A DNA stretch of 64,000 bases from Arthrobacter sp. Soil762 (GCF_001428335.1 NZ_LMSG01000020.1:202078-266077), one strand, 5' to 3'; shown: positions 43,073 to 51,741, counted from the stretch's first letter. Notes: a model not told the origin generated them from the letters alone. Numbers and translations are program-made.

Positions 43073-43756
43073 ATGGGCAGGCAAGGCAATTCATCACCGC
43101 GCAATGCGGCATCCGCATCCGGTTCCCGGGGCGGATCCGGCGCTACCCGGCAGCCGAGCGCAGCCGTCTACCGCCGCCGTCGGCTTTTTGTGGGAACGGC
43201 CCTGCTGATGGCCATGGCGCTCACGTTCGGTGGCTTTGCAATGGCCGGTGCCTTCAGCGGCACCGAGCCGGCATCCTCCACCGACGGCGCAACTGAAACG
43301 GCCCCCACACCCGGCGCCTCGCCGTCGGCAACTGCGGGCAGCGAACCCACACCCACACCCACGCCTTCCTGCAACCAAAACCTGGTGACGGTGTCCGCTT
43401 CGACCGACAAAGCCGCCTACGGCCCCGAGGAGAACCCGCTGCTCACCCTGAAGGTGACCAACGGCGGAACCATGCCGTGCGAGGTGAACATCGGGACGTC
43501 CCAGATGGAGTTCCTGGTGACCAGCGGCGCGGACAGGATCTTCTCGTCCAAGGACTGCCAGGCCACAAGCGAAGACCTTGTGAAGACGATTGCCGCCGGC
43601 GCCAGCGAGACGGCGAACTTCCCGTGGGCCCGGAACCGCACGCTGGAAGGCTGCAGTCCCATCGAGGCGAAGCCCGGGGCCGGCGGGGCGTACTACATTT
43701 TCACGGCCAAGCTCGGCTCAAGGGCCAGCCCCAAGGCAGTGTTCCAGCTCAGCTGA
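43073..43756 (+). CDS. Hypothetical membrane-anchored protein with extracellular domain
   Basis: Protein of 227 residues: a basic cytoplasmic N-terminus, one transmembrane segment (about residues 38-61), a Pro/Thr/Ser linker (PTPTPTPS) and an extracellular immunoglobulin-like domain (VTVSASTDKAAYGPEENPLL, LKVTNGGTMPCEVNIG). Two or more cysteines may form disulfides. It resembles domains found beside DUF4232 proteins. It is divergent from mutY and converges on disA. Function unknown. Confidence 0.78.
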   Translation: MGRQGNSSPRNAASASGSRGGSGATRQPSAAVYRRRRLFVGTALLMAMALTFGGFAMAGAFSGTEPASSTDGATETAPTPGASPSATAGSEPTPTPTPSCNQNLVTVSASTDKAAYGPEENPLLTLKVTNGGTMPCEVNIGTSQMEFLVTSGADRIFSSKDCQATSEDLVKTIAAGASETANFPWARNRTLEGCSPIEAKPGAGGAYYIFTAKLGSRASPKAVFQLS

Positions 43757-43893
43757 CCCTCATCCATTGGTCCCCACCGGCCCCCTCGCCTCGCAAGCTC
43801 GGCCAGGGAACCCTGCCGGCGTGGGGCCATCGCCCTTTTGCGGGCTCTAAAGGGCCCGTGTGGAGCAATCGATGGGGATTATCGACGTGGAAT

Positions 43894-44970
43894 CTAGAGG
43901 AAGCGGTCCAGCAGGCTGGCTTCGGCCATGCGGCTCAGGCCTTCGCGGACCGTCCGGGCGCGCTGGTCGCCGATGCCGTCAACGGTCATGAGGTCGTCGA
44001 TGGTGGCCGCCATCAGGAACTGCAGGCCGCCGAAGTGGTCCACCAGGCGGTCGGCAACAGCCTTGGGGACTGCCTTGAGGCCGGACAGCAGCCGGTAACC
44101 GCGGGGCTGAACCACGGCGTCGAGGTTGGCCTCGCCGCCGGCAAAACCCACGATCCCGGAGATCTTGCCCAGGTCGATCAGCTCCGTGGGGCCGAGGTTC
44201 ACCAGCGCGCTGACGGCCCGTTCGACGTCCTCCGCGGACGCGTCCGGTCCGGCGTAGTCGCGGATGATGACGTCGCTGCCCGGGCCGCGGCCCACTGTCA
44301 GCTCATCGAGCTGAAGGGAAAGCAGGCGCCCGTCCTCGCCAAGTTCCAGGACGTACTGCGAGATTTCCTCGGAGATCCGGCGGACCATTTCCTGGCGCTG
44401 CAGGGTGACAGCGACGTCACGGACGGTCACCATGGCCTCGATCTCCAGGGCGGACAGGGAGCTGGTCACCTGGTCCAGCCGGGACCGGTAGCGTTCCAGC
44501 GTGGCGAGGGCCTGGTTGGCGCGGGCCAGGACCTTCTCGGATCCCTCCAGCACGTGCCGGAGCCCGTTCACGTACAACGCGATGATCTGCATGGACTGGC
44601 TGACGGAAATCACGGGAACGCCGGTCTGGATGGCCACGCGCTCCGCCGTGCGGTGCCGGGTGCCGGATTCCTGGGTTTCGATGCTCGAGTCCGGGACCAG
44701 CTGGACCGCGGCGCGGAGGATGTTCCCGGCGTCCTTGTCGCAGATGATGGCACCGTCCATCTTGGCCAGTTCGCGGAGCCTTGTGGGGGAGAAGTCGATG
44801 CCGATGTCGAACCCGCCGGAGCAGATGGAATCGATCGTCCGGTCCGAGCCCAGGACAATCAGCGCACCGGTCCGCCCCCGGAGGATGCGTTCCAGACCAT
44901 CGCGCAACGGCGTGCCTGGAGCCACTCTGCCCAGAGTCGCCTTGAGCGATTCTTCGGGGCTCCGAGCCAT
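43894..44970 (-). CDS. disA: DisA, DNA integrity scanning diadenylate cyclase
   Basis: Makes cyclic di-AMP from two ATP and scans DNA for branched structures. The 358-residue protein has the DAC domain with DGAIICDKD and GTRHRTAERVA (catalytic DGA and RHR motifs), a helical linker, and C-terminal helix-hairpin-helix motifs (LPLV-type ATIDDLMTVDGIGDQRARTV). The ATG at 44970 follows AAGGGA and matches the usual MAR(S/N)PEE start; an ATG 15 bases upstream is also possible. radA, its common upstream partner, is not seen; an accessory patch lies there instead. Confidence 0.96.
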   Translation of the reverse strand: MARSPEESLKATLGRVAPGTPLRDGLERILRGRTGALIVLGSDRTIDSICSGGFDIGIDFSPTRLRELAKMDGAIICDKDAGNILRAAVQLVPDSSIETQESGTRHRTAERVAIQTGVPVISVSQSMQIIALYVNGLRHVLEGSEKVLARANQALATLERYRSRLDQVTSSLSALEIEAMVTVRDVAVTLQRQEMVRRISEEISQYVLELGEDGRLLSLQLDELTVGRGPGSDVIIRDYAGPDASAEDVERAVSALVNLGPTELIDLGKISGIVGFAGGEANLDAVVQPRGYRLLSGLKAVPKAVADRLVDHFGGLQFLMAATIDDLMTVDGIGDQRARTVREGLSRMAEASLLDRFL

Positions 44971-45225
44971 AGGTGTTCCCTTCAAAGGTGCAGACTGCCG
45001 CCCGCAGGTACGCCGGTTTCACACTCCGCCGGCAGGATCAAAAGTACTCAGTTTCCCGCAAGCTCAATGATAGAGGTAAGAAGCGGCAACAACCGCACGG
45101 ACAAGCCCCAAAGTGCCCCGTTAGGGGGTGCCGCGAAGTGCCTAAGGAACGCGTGCGACGGCGGCTGTCCGGGTGGGCATTTGTGGCCAGTTTGGGTGCA
45201 TGGTGGGCTCTGCACCCCCACCACA

Positions 45226-45768
45226 TCAGAATGAGGCAACGAGGTGGGCCAGCGGCGGTGGTGCTTGCCCCTCTGGCAATGCGTCGACGAGCAGACGCGC
45301 GTACCGGACCTTGTTACCGCTGCGTCCCCCGAAGAACCGGCGCAACTGCGCCGTTATGGGCCGCTCTCGCTGTGATGGCTGGCGTTGGAGGATCCGGAAC
45401 GACGCGAGCTCGCCCTGAGCCGCGATGACGTCGAGCACGCCATCGATCCCCAGGCAGCGGATCAGTTCGTCCTCCAGGTCGGCGTCACAGACGTGGAAGC
45501 CAAGCTCGGCCAGCGGGCCCGGCCCGAAGCCTGCCCGGCCGAGTGCACGGGCGATGCCACGGGACTCCCGCACATCACACAGGCCGAGCAGCCGGTGGCC
45601 TGCGCCGTTCGGGCCGTAGAGGTCGAGGAAGCGGACGATGCTGGTGGCGCCTCCCATCGGCACCACCGTCACCCGCTCGGCCGCCAGGTCATGGCCAAGG
45701 CGCACGGCCAGCGTCTCCACCGCCAGCCGGTCACTCTCGCCCTCAACCAACACCGTCGTCGCCTGCAT
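45226..45768 (-). CDS. Stand-alone TOPRIM (OLD-type) domain protein
   Basis: Protein of 180 residues starting VLVEGESDRLAVETLAVRL, the glutamate motif of TOPRIM domains in OLD-family nucleases. A D-x-D-like region follows (LGLCDVRESRG; FHVCDADLEDELIRCLG). No ATPase half is present, so it is not a full OLD protein. No ribosome binding site is seen; CATACT lies 12 bases upstream of the ATG, so it may be leaderless. Proteins of this kind occur in actinobacteria with unknown roles, possibly nucleic-acid cleavage. Confidence 0.75.
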   Translation of the reverse strand: MQATTVLVEGESDRLAVETLAVRLGHDLAAERVTVVPMGGATSIVRFLDLYGPNGAGHRLLGLCDVRESRGIARALGRAGFGPGPLAELGFHVCDADLEDELIRCLGIDGVLDVIAAQGELASFRILQRQPSQRERPITAQLRRFFGGRSGNKVRYARLLVDALPEGQAPPPLAHLVASF

Positions 45769-45880
45769 GGAACCAGTATGCCGAACGCCAGCCTGGGCGG
45801 CTGGGTTGCCGTCAGATCTGGCACGTCCGGAAAAATCCGGCTACTGGGCTCTTAGGCAAGTGGTCGGAGGGTTGTGCGCG

Positions 45881-46226
45881 TTAGTCCGCTGGGCGCGTCA
45901 CCGCGAAGAGTTCGGCAAGCTCCACCGTAGTGTGCGTCCCTGCCCGGGGAGCGGAGACCATGTGGGCTTCCCGCTTTTCTTGGAAAGCTTGGGCCGTTTC
46001 CCCGGAAGCGACCTTTGCTTTTACGACCTTCATGCCCTCGCGGATCCGCGCCCGGCAGGCAGCCAGCGCTTCCGTGTGTCCCGGCCGCGTCCGGTTGCCA
46101 CGCGTAAGGCCCTGGTCGGTGAAGGGTCTTGTCCGGCGTTACCTCGGAGCGGCCAGGGCGTTTTTCCGGGCGGTGAGGTCTTGGTCGTTGGTGGATACGC
46201 GGGCGTACCCGAAAAGGAGTCCGGTC
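45881..46226 (-). pseudogene. Decayed serine recombinase (Tn3-type resolvase)
   Basis: Read on the minus strand, three fragments of a resolvase are recognisable in different frames. The first is LLFGYARVSTNDQDLTARKN, with the catalytic serine in the ARVST motif (about 46160-46220). The second is VTPDKT with DQGL-like remains. The last has EALAACRARIREGMKVVKAK and AHMVSAPRAGTHTTVELAELF near the helix-turn-helix end. Frameshifts and an internal deletion remove the middle of the catalytic domain. The last frame stops at 45881, before the recognition helix is complete. It is certainly non-functional and marks a transposon remnant. Confidence 0.78.
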
Positions 46227-46304
46227 GTGGTTCATGAAGGGTACCGTTTATCCCCTTCACCGGGCATTTTCTCGGGCGGGTCTTACGGGAATCGAGCGGC
46301 CGCG

Positions 46305-46325
46305 GAATCTCGGCGAGCGAGATTC
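46305..46325. repeat. Small inverted repeat near the resolvase remnant
   Basis: GAATCTCG and CGAGATTC flank a 5-base centre. It lies between the resolvase remnant and the following promoter, where a res recombination site or resolvase operator would be expected, but the identity is not proven. Confidence 0.4.
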
Positions 46326-46390
46326 GGGAAATTGTGAGCGGGCTGGCGCCGGTGGGGGACCGGCTTACGGGCCGTACCAAGTCCAAGGCA

Positions 46391-46419
46391 TTGACAGTGA
46401 CTCTAGAGCCTTCTACAGT
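46391..46419 (+). promoter_or_regulatory. Strong sigma-70-like promoter
   Basis: A perfect TTGACA (46391-46396), 17-base spacer and TACAGT (46414-46419) precede the unknown gene at 46466 by about 45 bases. It is one of the best -35/-10 pairs in the window. Confidence 0.7.
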
Positions 46420-46465
46420 GTCCTAGGAGGACTTCTGGAGCCTCCTGAGAAACGAGGATTTCGAT

Positions 46466-46981
46466 ATGAATGAAATAGCCCGGCTTACCAATGCGCTGGC
46501 TGCGGCCGCTCGCACCTTTCTGCACGTGCTGGATGACCGCCACGAGGTCGACCGATCAGCGCAAGCGTCGACGCAGCAGGTCTTCGCATCGGGTGCCGGT
46601 TCACAAACGGAGTACGACCCGCTCCTGGACGAACCACCGATCACTCCTCGGCTCAAGCAACACGGAGGCTCGGAAGGTGAGGACAAGATGGTTACGGTTG
46701 CCTTCCTAGGCGCGGTTGCCCGGCTGAACGCTGAACTCGGCACAGGAGCCACCGCGAAGGACATCCATCGAGCCGCACTCAGAGCCGGGTACCCGCGGGG
46801 CGGCCAAGACGTGGTCGGCTGGGTAATCCGACCAGGGCGTCGTGGCGCCATCGAAGTCCGAGATGACCTCCGGTACCTTGGCGACGAAGGCCACAAGTGG
46901 CTCCGGGCCGAAGCGGCCAACATGGGCATTGTGATCAAAGGCGACATCACACCCATCCCGATTCCACTAGCGGATAGCTGA
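46466..46981 (+). CDS. Unknown protein, possible transposon passenger
   Basis: Protein of 171 residues. The N-terminal 75 residues are polar (NALAAAARTFLHVLDDRHEV). The C-terminal half looks like a winged-helix domain (VAFLGAVARLNAELGTGATA, KDIHRAALRAGYPRGG, then VIRPGRRGAIEVRDD with a wing-like hairpin). GAGG lies 8 bases before the ATG and a strong promoter stands upstream. It lies between a decayed resolvase and a Tn3-type terminal repeat at 47131-47169. It may therefore have been carried by that element. No family was recognised. Confidence 0.6.
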   Translation: MNEIARLTNALAAAARTFLHVLDDRHEVDRSAQASTQQVFASGAGSQTEYDPLLDEPPITPRLKQHGGSEGEDKMVTVAFLGAVARLNAELGTGATAKDIHRAALRAGYPRGGQDVVGWVIRPGRRGAIEVRDDLRYLGDEGHKWLRAEAANMGIVIKGDITPIPIPLADS

Positions 46982-47443
46982 CAAAGGTCCCGGCCCAGCT
47001 GCTGGTAACGTCGCGTAAAGATCCGCTATCGGAACGTTGCAGCGTCCCGGATAAGGTTCCCCCTACGGGCGGACTTTGGCCCGCTTCCATCGACAAGCTG
47101 CGGTCCAGCCGTTACTTTTCTCCACACGGCCTTAGCGTACGATTTTTTCCCTTTTTCTGAAGCGGCCCCTTAGTACGGCGCGATTTTCGGCCTCGTCGTC
47201 CTGAAGCTGCTGCTCGGCACCGTCCTGCTTGCCGGGCGCCGTCGCCCCGCACCCTGACGGCCACAGCCGCTCACTGACCCAGGCGAGTCGGGTGGCAGTC
47301 CCCCAAGACCGGACTCGCCGCCTTCCGCCCGCCGATTTTCGACAAAGGCTGAGATAATGGGAACCGAACTGCCCCACTGTCTGATCATCACCAACCCCGA
47401 AGACCTGGCCGGAGGCGCCCGCTCCTGCCGATAGGAGCACAGC
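46982..47443. other. Gap holding a transposon end and the tail of an interrupted gene
   Basis: No complete gene. It contains the Tn3-type repeat (47131-47169) and, directly after it, a short open frame (47174-47257) that reads as the hydrophobic C-terminal end of a membrane protein (GAIFGLVVLKLLLGTVLLAG, then RRRPAP and a stop). Confidence 0.6.
47131..47169. repeat. Tn3-family terminal inverted repeat
   Basis: Read on the minus strand it begins GGGGCCGCTTCAGAAAAAGG and ends AAATCGTACGCTAAG, the pattern of Tn501/Tn21-type ends. The outer GGGG end is at 47169, so the element extended to the left. The five bases outside are TTAGT. No left copy was found. Confidence 0.8.
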
Positions 47444-47974
47444 GTGTCCAGACCCGGACTGCGAGCGGCGGCTGCGGTGGTCCTCGCACTCGTCGCGTCG
47501 TCTTGCGCAAGCAGCACCTCGAGCGAGGCCCCGGACTTTACCCCGCCTCCGAGGGCGAGCACTACGACACCCGAGAGCCCGCAACCCCAGCCGAGTCAGC
47601 CATCCAGCGCGCGAGAGCCGGGCACCACGATCACCACAGCCGCGAGCGACTTCGGCCAGATGCTCTTCGATGCCAAAAAGCAGGCCATCTATATCTGGGA
47701 GAGTGAGGAGAGCATCAAGCCGGAGTGTTACGACGACTGCGCTGAAGCGTGGCCACCCGTGCTGACCGACGGAGCGCCGACCGCTAGCGGCGAGGTCGAC
47801 TCAGCGCTCCTGGGGACGACGAAGCGGCGGGACGGCACGACCCAGGTCACCTACAACGGGCATCCGCTCTACTTCTACGCGCACGAGGGGCCTGGCGAGG
47901 TGAAGTGCCACAACGTCTCGACCCACGGGGGGCTCTGGTGGGTCGTAGATCCGGACGGGATCCGAGCCCCGTAG
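47444..47974 (+). CDS. Lipoprotein with secreted-repeat (COG4315) domain
   Basis: Lipoprotein of 176 residues. The signal peptide ends in ASSCA (cysteine about residue 21), followed by a Pro/Thr/Ser linker and a domain of the PF03640 secreted-repeat family: FGQMLFDAKKQAIYIWE, CYDDCAEAWPPVLTDG, RRDGTTQVTYNGHPLYFY and GGLWWVVDPDG. These proteins are extracellular and of unknown function. The start is GTG at 47444 with AGGAG upstream. It stands alone in the accessory patch. Confidence 0.85.
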   Translation: MSRPGLRAAAAVVLALVASSCASSTSSEAPDFTPPPRASTTTPESPQPQPSQPSSAREPGTTITTAASDFGQMLFDAKKQAIYIWESEESIKPECYDDCAEAWPPVLTDGAPTASGEVDSALLGTTKRRDGTTQVTYNGHPLYFYAHEGPGEVKCHNVSTHGGLWWVVDPDGIRAP

Positions 47975-48480
47975 CTGCAGTGCAGGCGGAGCCGAATCGG
48001 CGGCGCATCCTGCAGCTACGTGGCGTAGGCTCACCATCCGGGGACTGGCTGCGCCTCGTGAAACTCGACGGTGCAGCCACCAGGGATGTTGAGGTGCGGG
48101 TGAGACTTGGCCAGCTCACAGCGGCGAGTACCAGGTCGCCAAAGATCGTCGCCGTTTGGCGAGACGGTGACGGCTTGCGCTGCGTTTTACCTCCCTGCTG
48201 ACGCTGTCGCGAGCTCATCAGACAAGTCGACCCAGCCCATCTCGACACCGAGATGATTCTTGGATCAGGTCAATCCGCATTGCTGCGAGAAAGGCTGCCA
48301 GTAAATGAATGGACGGAGCCGCTGGCGTCTGACTGAGGCGCACCGTAGACCGATCCCCAAACGGGACACCTCTGGGGCGCCGGCAACGTGGAACCTGCGC
48401 TCCTTAAACATGTGCCTTTGCCGGAGCTCGTCCCACGGCGGAATCTGTACATAGGAATTCGGCGGTGCAACACTGCGTTG
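47975..48480. other. 506-base gap without a convincing gene
   Basis: A short stretch at about 47980-48020 reads VQAEPNRRRILQL, like the start of an ArsR-type helix-turn-helix, but the domain is not continued in any frame. The rest shows no family. Probably decayed DNA. Confidence 0.45.
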
Positions 48481-48714
48481 ATGAACATCTTCGAGTGGTG
48501 GCCTCTGGTCGAGGCGGAAACACGCAGCTGGCTCATTGAGCACAACGGCGAGCCGCTGCCGCCGCATGTCATCGCCGACATCATGGCGGTTACGGGCGGC
48601 ACGACCGATGCTGGGTGGTGGGCTGGCGAATCAGCAGACGGTCCCCAGCTTTCGGACAAGGCTGTGGATTGGATCGAAGCTGTCGCCAACGATGAGGACC
48701 CGATTAGCGACTGA
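48481..48714 (+). CDS. Hypothetical protein, 77 residues
   Basis: Small acidic protein starting MNIFEWWPLVEAETRSWLIE, with EPLPPHVIADIMAVTGG and a C-terminal DKAVDWIEAVANDED. It looks like a folded, conserved small protein, and similar short proteins are recalled from Arthrobacter genomes. The ATG at 48481 is chosen because protein-like sequence begins there; no clear ribosome binding site is present. Function unknown. Confidence 0.55.
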   Translation: MNIFEWWPLVEAETRSWLIEHNGEPLPPHVIADIMAVTGGTTDAGWWAGESADGPQLSDKAVDWIEAVANDEDPISD

Positions 48715-48887
48715 CAGCCGTGCGGGGTTCGCAGTCTTGAACTGCTGGTTTCCGGGGCGGCAAGCTGCCACCTTCGGAGCCAGCCCGCCGCTGCGATAAA
48801 CTTGGAACTTGGCTGTCACAGAGCCATGCTTCCCCTTGAGGCCTGCCGAGCGCCTTGGGGTAACCCCACCGCAGCGAAAGTAGCACC

Positions 48888-50501
48888 GTGTCCCAAGATG
48901 TCCTTAGCCCCGCCCGGGTCAACGAGATTCACAAACAGGCGGCCCGGCGTCGGACCTTTGCTGTCATTTCGCACCCCGACGCCGGCAAGTCCACCCTCAC
49001 CGAGGCCCTGGCCCTGCATGCGAAGGTGATCGGCACCGCGGGCGCCTCGAGCGGCAAGGCCAACCGCAAGGAAACGGTCTCGGACTGGATGCAGATGGAG
49101 AAGGACCGCGGCATCTCGATCAGCTCCGCGGCCCTGCAGTTCTCCTACCGGGACACCGTCATCAACCTGCTGGACACCCCCGGCCACGCGGACTTCTCCG
49201 AGGACACGTACCGCGTCCTGGCCGCCGTCGACTGCGCAGTGATGCTCGTGGACGCTGCCAAGGGCCTGGAAACGCAGACCATGAAGCTGTTCGAAGTCTG
49301 CAAGGCACGCAACCTGCCCATCATCACCGTCATCAACAAGTGGGACCGGCCCGGCCTGGACGCGCTGGCGCTGATGGACGAGCTCACCGAGCGCACCGGG
49401 CTGCAGCCGATGCCGCTCACCTGGGCCGTGGGCATCTCCGGCGACTTCCGCGGCGTCTGGGACCTCCGGCAGGACCGTTTCGCCCGCTTCCAGCGCAACA
49501 ATTCCGGCGCCAACATCGCCCTGACCGAGTACTTCACGCCCGAAGAGGCCGCGGAGACGCAGGGCAGCAACTGGACCGACGCCGTGGACGAGGCCGGCCT
49601 GGTCATCGAGTCCAACCTCGAATTCGACGTCGACGCCTTCCATGCAGGCACCGCCACCCCCATCCTGTTCAGCTCCGCCGCCCTGAACTTCGGTGTGAAG
49701 GAACTGCTGGACGCCCTAGTGGACTTCGCGCCGCACGCCGCGCCCCGGCCCGACGTCGAAGGCAGCCCGCGCCCGGTTGAATCGTCGTTCTCCGGCTTTG
49801 TCTTCAAGGTCCAGGCCGGCATGAACAAGGCCCACCGCGACCATGTCGCCTTCATCCGCGTCTGTTCCGGTGTTTTTGAGCGCGGCATGGTGGTCACCCA
49901 GACCCGCACGGGGAAGTCCTTCGCCACCAAGTACGCCCAGCAGGTGTTCGGCCGCGAACGCGAGGTCATCGATGAGGCCTACCCCGGCGACGTGGTGGGC
50001 CTGGTTAACGCCTCCACGCTGCGCGTGGGCGACAGCCTCTTCCTCGAAGGCGCGGTGGAGTACCCGGCCATCCCGCTGTTCGCCCCGGAACACTTCCAGG
50101 TGGCCCGGTCCAAGGACCCCAGCAAGTTCAAGCAGTTCCGCCGCGGCATCGAGCAGCTCGAGCACGAGGGCGTCATCCAGGTGCTCCGCTCCGACGTCCG
50201 CGGCGACCAGGCGCCGGTGCTTGCCGCCGTCGGCCCCATGCAGTTCGAGGTGGTGGAGGACCGGATGGCGCATGACTTCAGCGCCCCCATGCGGCTGGAA
50301 CGCCTTCCGTACTCCATCGCCAGGATTTCGACGGCGGACGCCATGCCCGCGCTGGCCAACGTGCCCGGCGCCGAGGTGCTGTTGAGGTCCGACGGCGAAT
50401 ACCTCGCCTTGTTCAACGACGTCTGGGCCCTGCGCCGGATCGAGAAGAACCACCCCGATCTGACCCTCGTGCCCATCGGCACCCACAACCCCGCAAAGTA
50501 G
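48888..50501 (+). CDS. prfC: PrfC, peptide chain release factor 3
   Basis: Translational GTPase of 537 residues that recycles release factors 1 and 2 from the ribosome. G1 is SHPDAGKSTLTE, G2 lies in ETVSDWMQMEKDRGISISSA, G3 is DTPGHADFSEDTYR and G4 is NKWDRPG. Beta-barrel domains follow to EVLLRSDGEYLALFNDVW. The GTG at 48888 gives the usual SQDVLSPARVNEIHKQAARR start. The following ketosynthase gene begins 6 bases after the stop, so the two are probably co-transcribed. Confidence 0.96.
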   Translation: MSQDVLSPARVNEIHKQAARRRTFAVISHPDAGKSTLTEALALHAKVIGTAGASSGKANRKETVSDWMQMEKDRGISISSAALQFSYRDTVINLLDTPGHADFSEDTYRVLAAVDCAVMLVDAAKGLETQTMKLFEVCKARNLPIITVINKWDRPGLDALALMDELTERTGLQPMPLTWAVGISGDFRGVWDLRQDRFARFQRNNSGANIALTEYFTPEEAAETQGSNWTDAVDEAGLVIESNLEFDVDAFHAGTATPILFSSAALNFGVKELLDALVDFAPHAAPRPDVEGSPRPVESSFSGFVFKVQAGMNKAHRDHVAFIRVCSGVFERGMVVTQTRTGKSFATKYAQQVFGREREVIDEAYPGDVVGLVNASTLRVGDSLFLEGAVEYPAIPLFAPEHFQVARSKDPSKFKQFRRGIEQLEHEGVIQVLRSDVRGDQAPVLAAVGPMQFEVVEDRMAHDFSAPMRLERLPYSIARISTADAMPALANVPGAEVLLRSDGEYLALFNDVWALRRIEKNHPDLTLVPIGTHNPAK

Positions 50502-50507
50502 CGACCA

Positions 50508-51737
50508 ATGCCTGCAGACCAACCCCGCGCGCTGATCACCGGCGTCGGCACCATCAACCCACTCGGCTCATCCGTGGCGGAGACCTGGACCGGCCTCCTG
50601 GCGGGACAGTCCGGCATCGCCGCGCTGGACGAGGACTGGGCGGAGCAGCTGCCCGTGCGCATCGCCGGACAGGTCACCGCGGATCTCTCGGAGCACCTCA
50701 CCACGCGCGAGCTGAAGCGCATGGACCGGTGCGGGCAGCTGGCGCTGGTGGCCGCCCGGGAAGCCTGGCAGCAGGCGGGGGCGCCCGACGTCGACCCCGA
50801 ACGGTTCGCCGTGGTGATCGGCTCCGCCTACGGCGGCCTCGGCTCCACTCTGGAACAGGACCGTGCGCTCGCCAGCGGCGGCCCGCGCCGGGTCTCACCG
50901 CACACCCTCACCCGGCTCATGGTCAACGGCCCCGCGGCCTGGGTCTCCATTGACCTCGGCGCCCGCGGCGGAGCCCGGACGCCTGTCAGCGCCTGTGCGT
51001 CCGGCGCTGAAGCCATTGTCCAAGGTGCCGAAATGATCCGCTCCGGCGCGGCCGACGTCGTGATTGCCGGCGGCGTGGACGCTTCCGTCAACGACCTGGT
51101 GATCACCGGTTTCTCCCAGATCCGGGCACTCTCCACGCGCAACGGCGAACCCCAGCTCGCCTCGCGCCCGTTCGACGGCGGCCGCGACGGCTTTGTCCTC
51201 GCGGAAGGCGCCGGCATTGTGGTGCTTGAGAGCGAGGCCCACGCCCGGGCACGCGGCGCCGCCATCCTCGGCGCAGTGGCCGGCGGGGCGATAACCTCCG
51301 ACGCCAACGACATCGTGGCGGCGGACCCGGCCATGCAGCGGCGGGTCATGCAGAAGGCCCTGGCCTCGGCCGGAATGGTGGCTTCGGAGATCGGCTTCGT
51401 CCATGCGCACGCCACCTCCACCCCGGTGGGGGACCGGCTTGAAGCCCAGGCCATCAACGCCATTTTCGGTGCCGACGTGCCCGTGACCTCCACCAAAGGC
51501 CACACCGGCCACCTCCTGGGCGGCGCCGGTGCGCTCGCGGCGGTTGTGGTGGTCCAGGCCCTGCAGACCGGGCAGCTCCCCGGAACCGCGAACGTCGAGG
51601 CGCTGGACCCCGAAGTGAACCTGAACGTCGTAACGGAGACGGCCCATACGCTCGCGCCCGGTTCCGCCCCCGCCGGTTTTGTGAACGCTTTTGGCTTCGG
51701 CGGACACAGCGTTGCCCTGGTGATCACGGCCAGCTAG
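50508..51737 (+). CDS. Beta-ketoacyl-ACP synthase II-like protein (FabF-like)
   Basis: Condensing enzyme of 409 residues. The catalytic triad is visible: cysteine in SACASGAEAI (about residue 163), histidine in HAHATSTPVGD and histidine in KGHTGHLLGGAGA. RPFDGGRDGFVLAEGAGI and NAFGFGGHS are also typical. It lies after prfC without acyl carrier protein or other fatty-acid genes, so it is an extra ketosynthase rather than part of the main fab operon. Its acyl substrate is unknown. Confidence 0.88.
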   Translation: MPADQPRALITGVGTINPLGSSVAETWTGLLAGQSGIAALDEDWAEQLPVRIAGQVTADLSEHLTTRELKRMDRCGQLALVAAREAWQQAGAPDVDPERFAVVIGSAYGGLGSTLEQDRALASGGPRRVSPHTLTRLMVNGPAAWVSIDLGARGGARTPVSACASGAEAIVQGAEMIRSGAADVVIAGGVDASVNDLVITGFSQIRALSTRNGEPQLASRPFDGGRDGFVLAEGAGIVVLESEAHARARGAAILGAVAGGAITSDANDIVAADPAMQRRVMQKALASAGMVASEIGFVHAHATSTPVGDRLEAQAINAIFGADVPVTSTKGHTGHLLGGAGALAAVVVVQALQTGQLPGTANVEALDPEVNLNVVTETAHTLAPGSAPAGFVNAFGFGGHSVALVITAS

Positions 51738-51741
51738 CCGG

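Noticed and set aside
45108..45150. GGGGG... sequence as the missing left end of the Tn3-type element
   Set aside because: It begins with G residues but lacks the AT-rich middle and the TACGCTAAG end.
43477..45234. 585-codon plus-strand frame opposite disA
   Set aside because: Antisense shadow; disA on the minus strand has all catalytic motifs.
47132..47584. 150-codon minus-strand frame across the Tn3-type end
   Set aside because: Overlaps the terminal repeat and the start of the lipoprotein gene; composition is arginine-rich and random.
47980..48201. ArsR-like helix-turn-helix start (EPNRRRILQL)
   Set aside because: Only about a dozen residues fit; the domain does not continue in any frame, so no gene can be supported.
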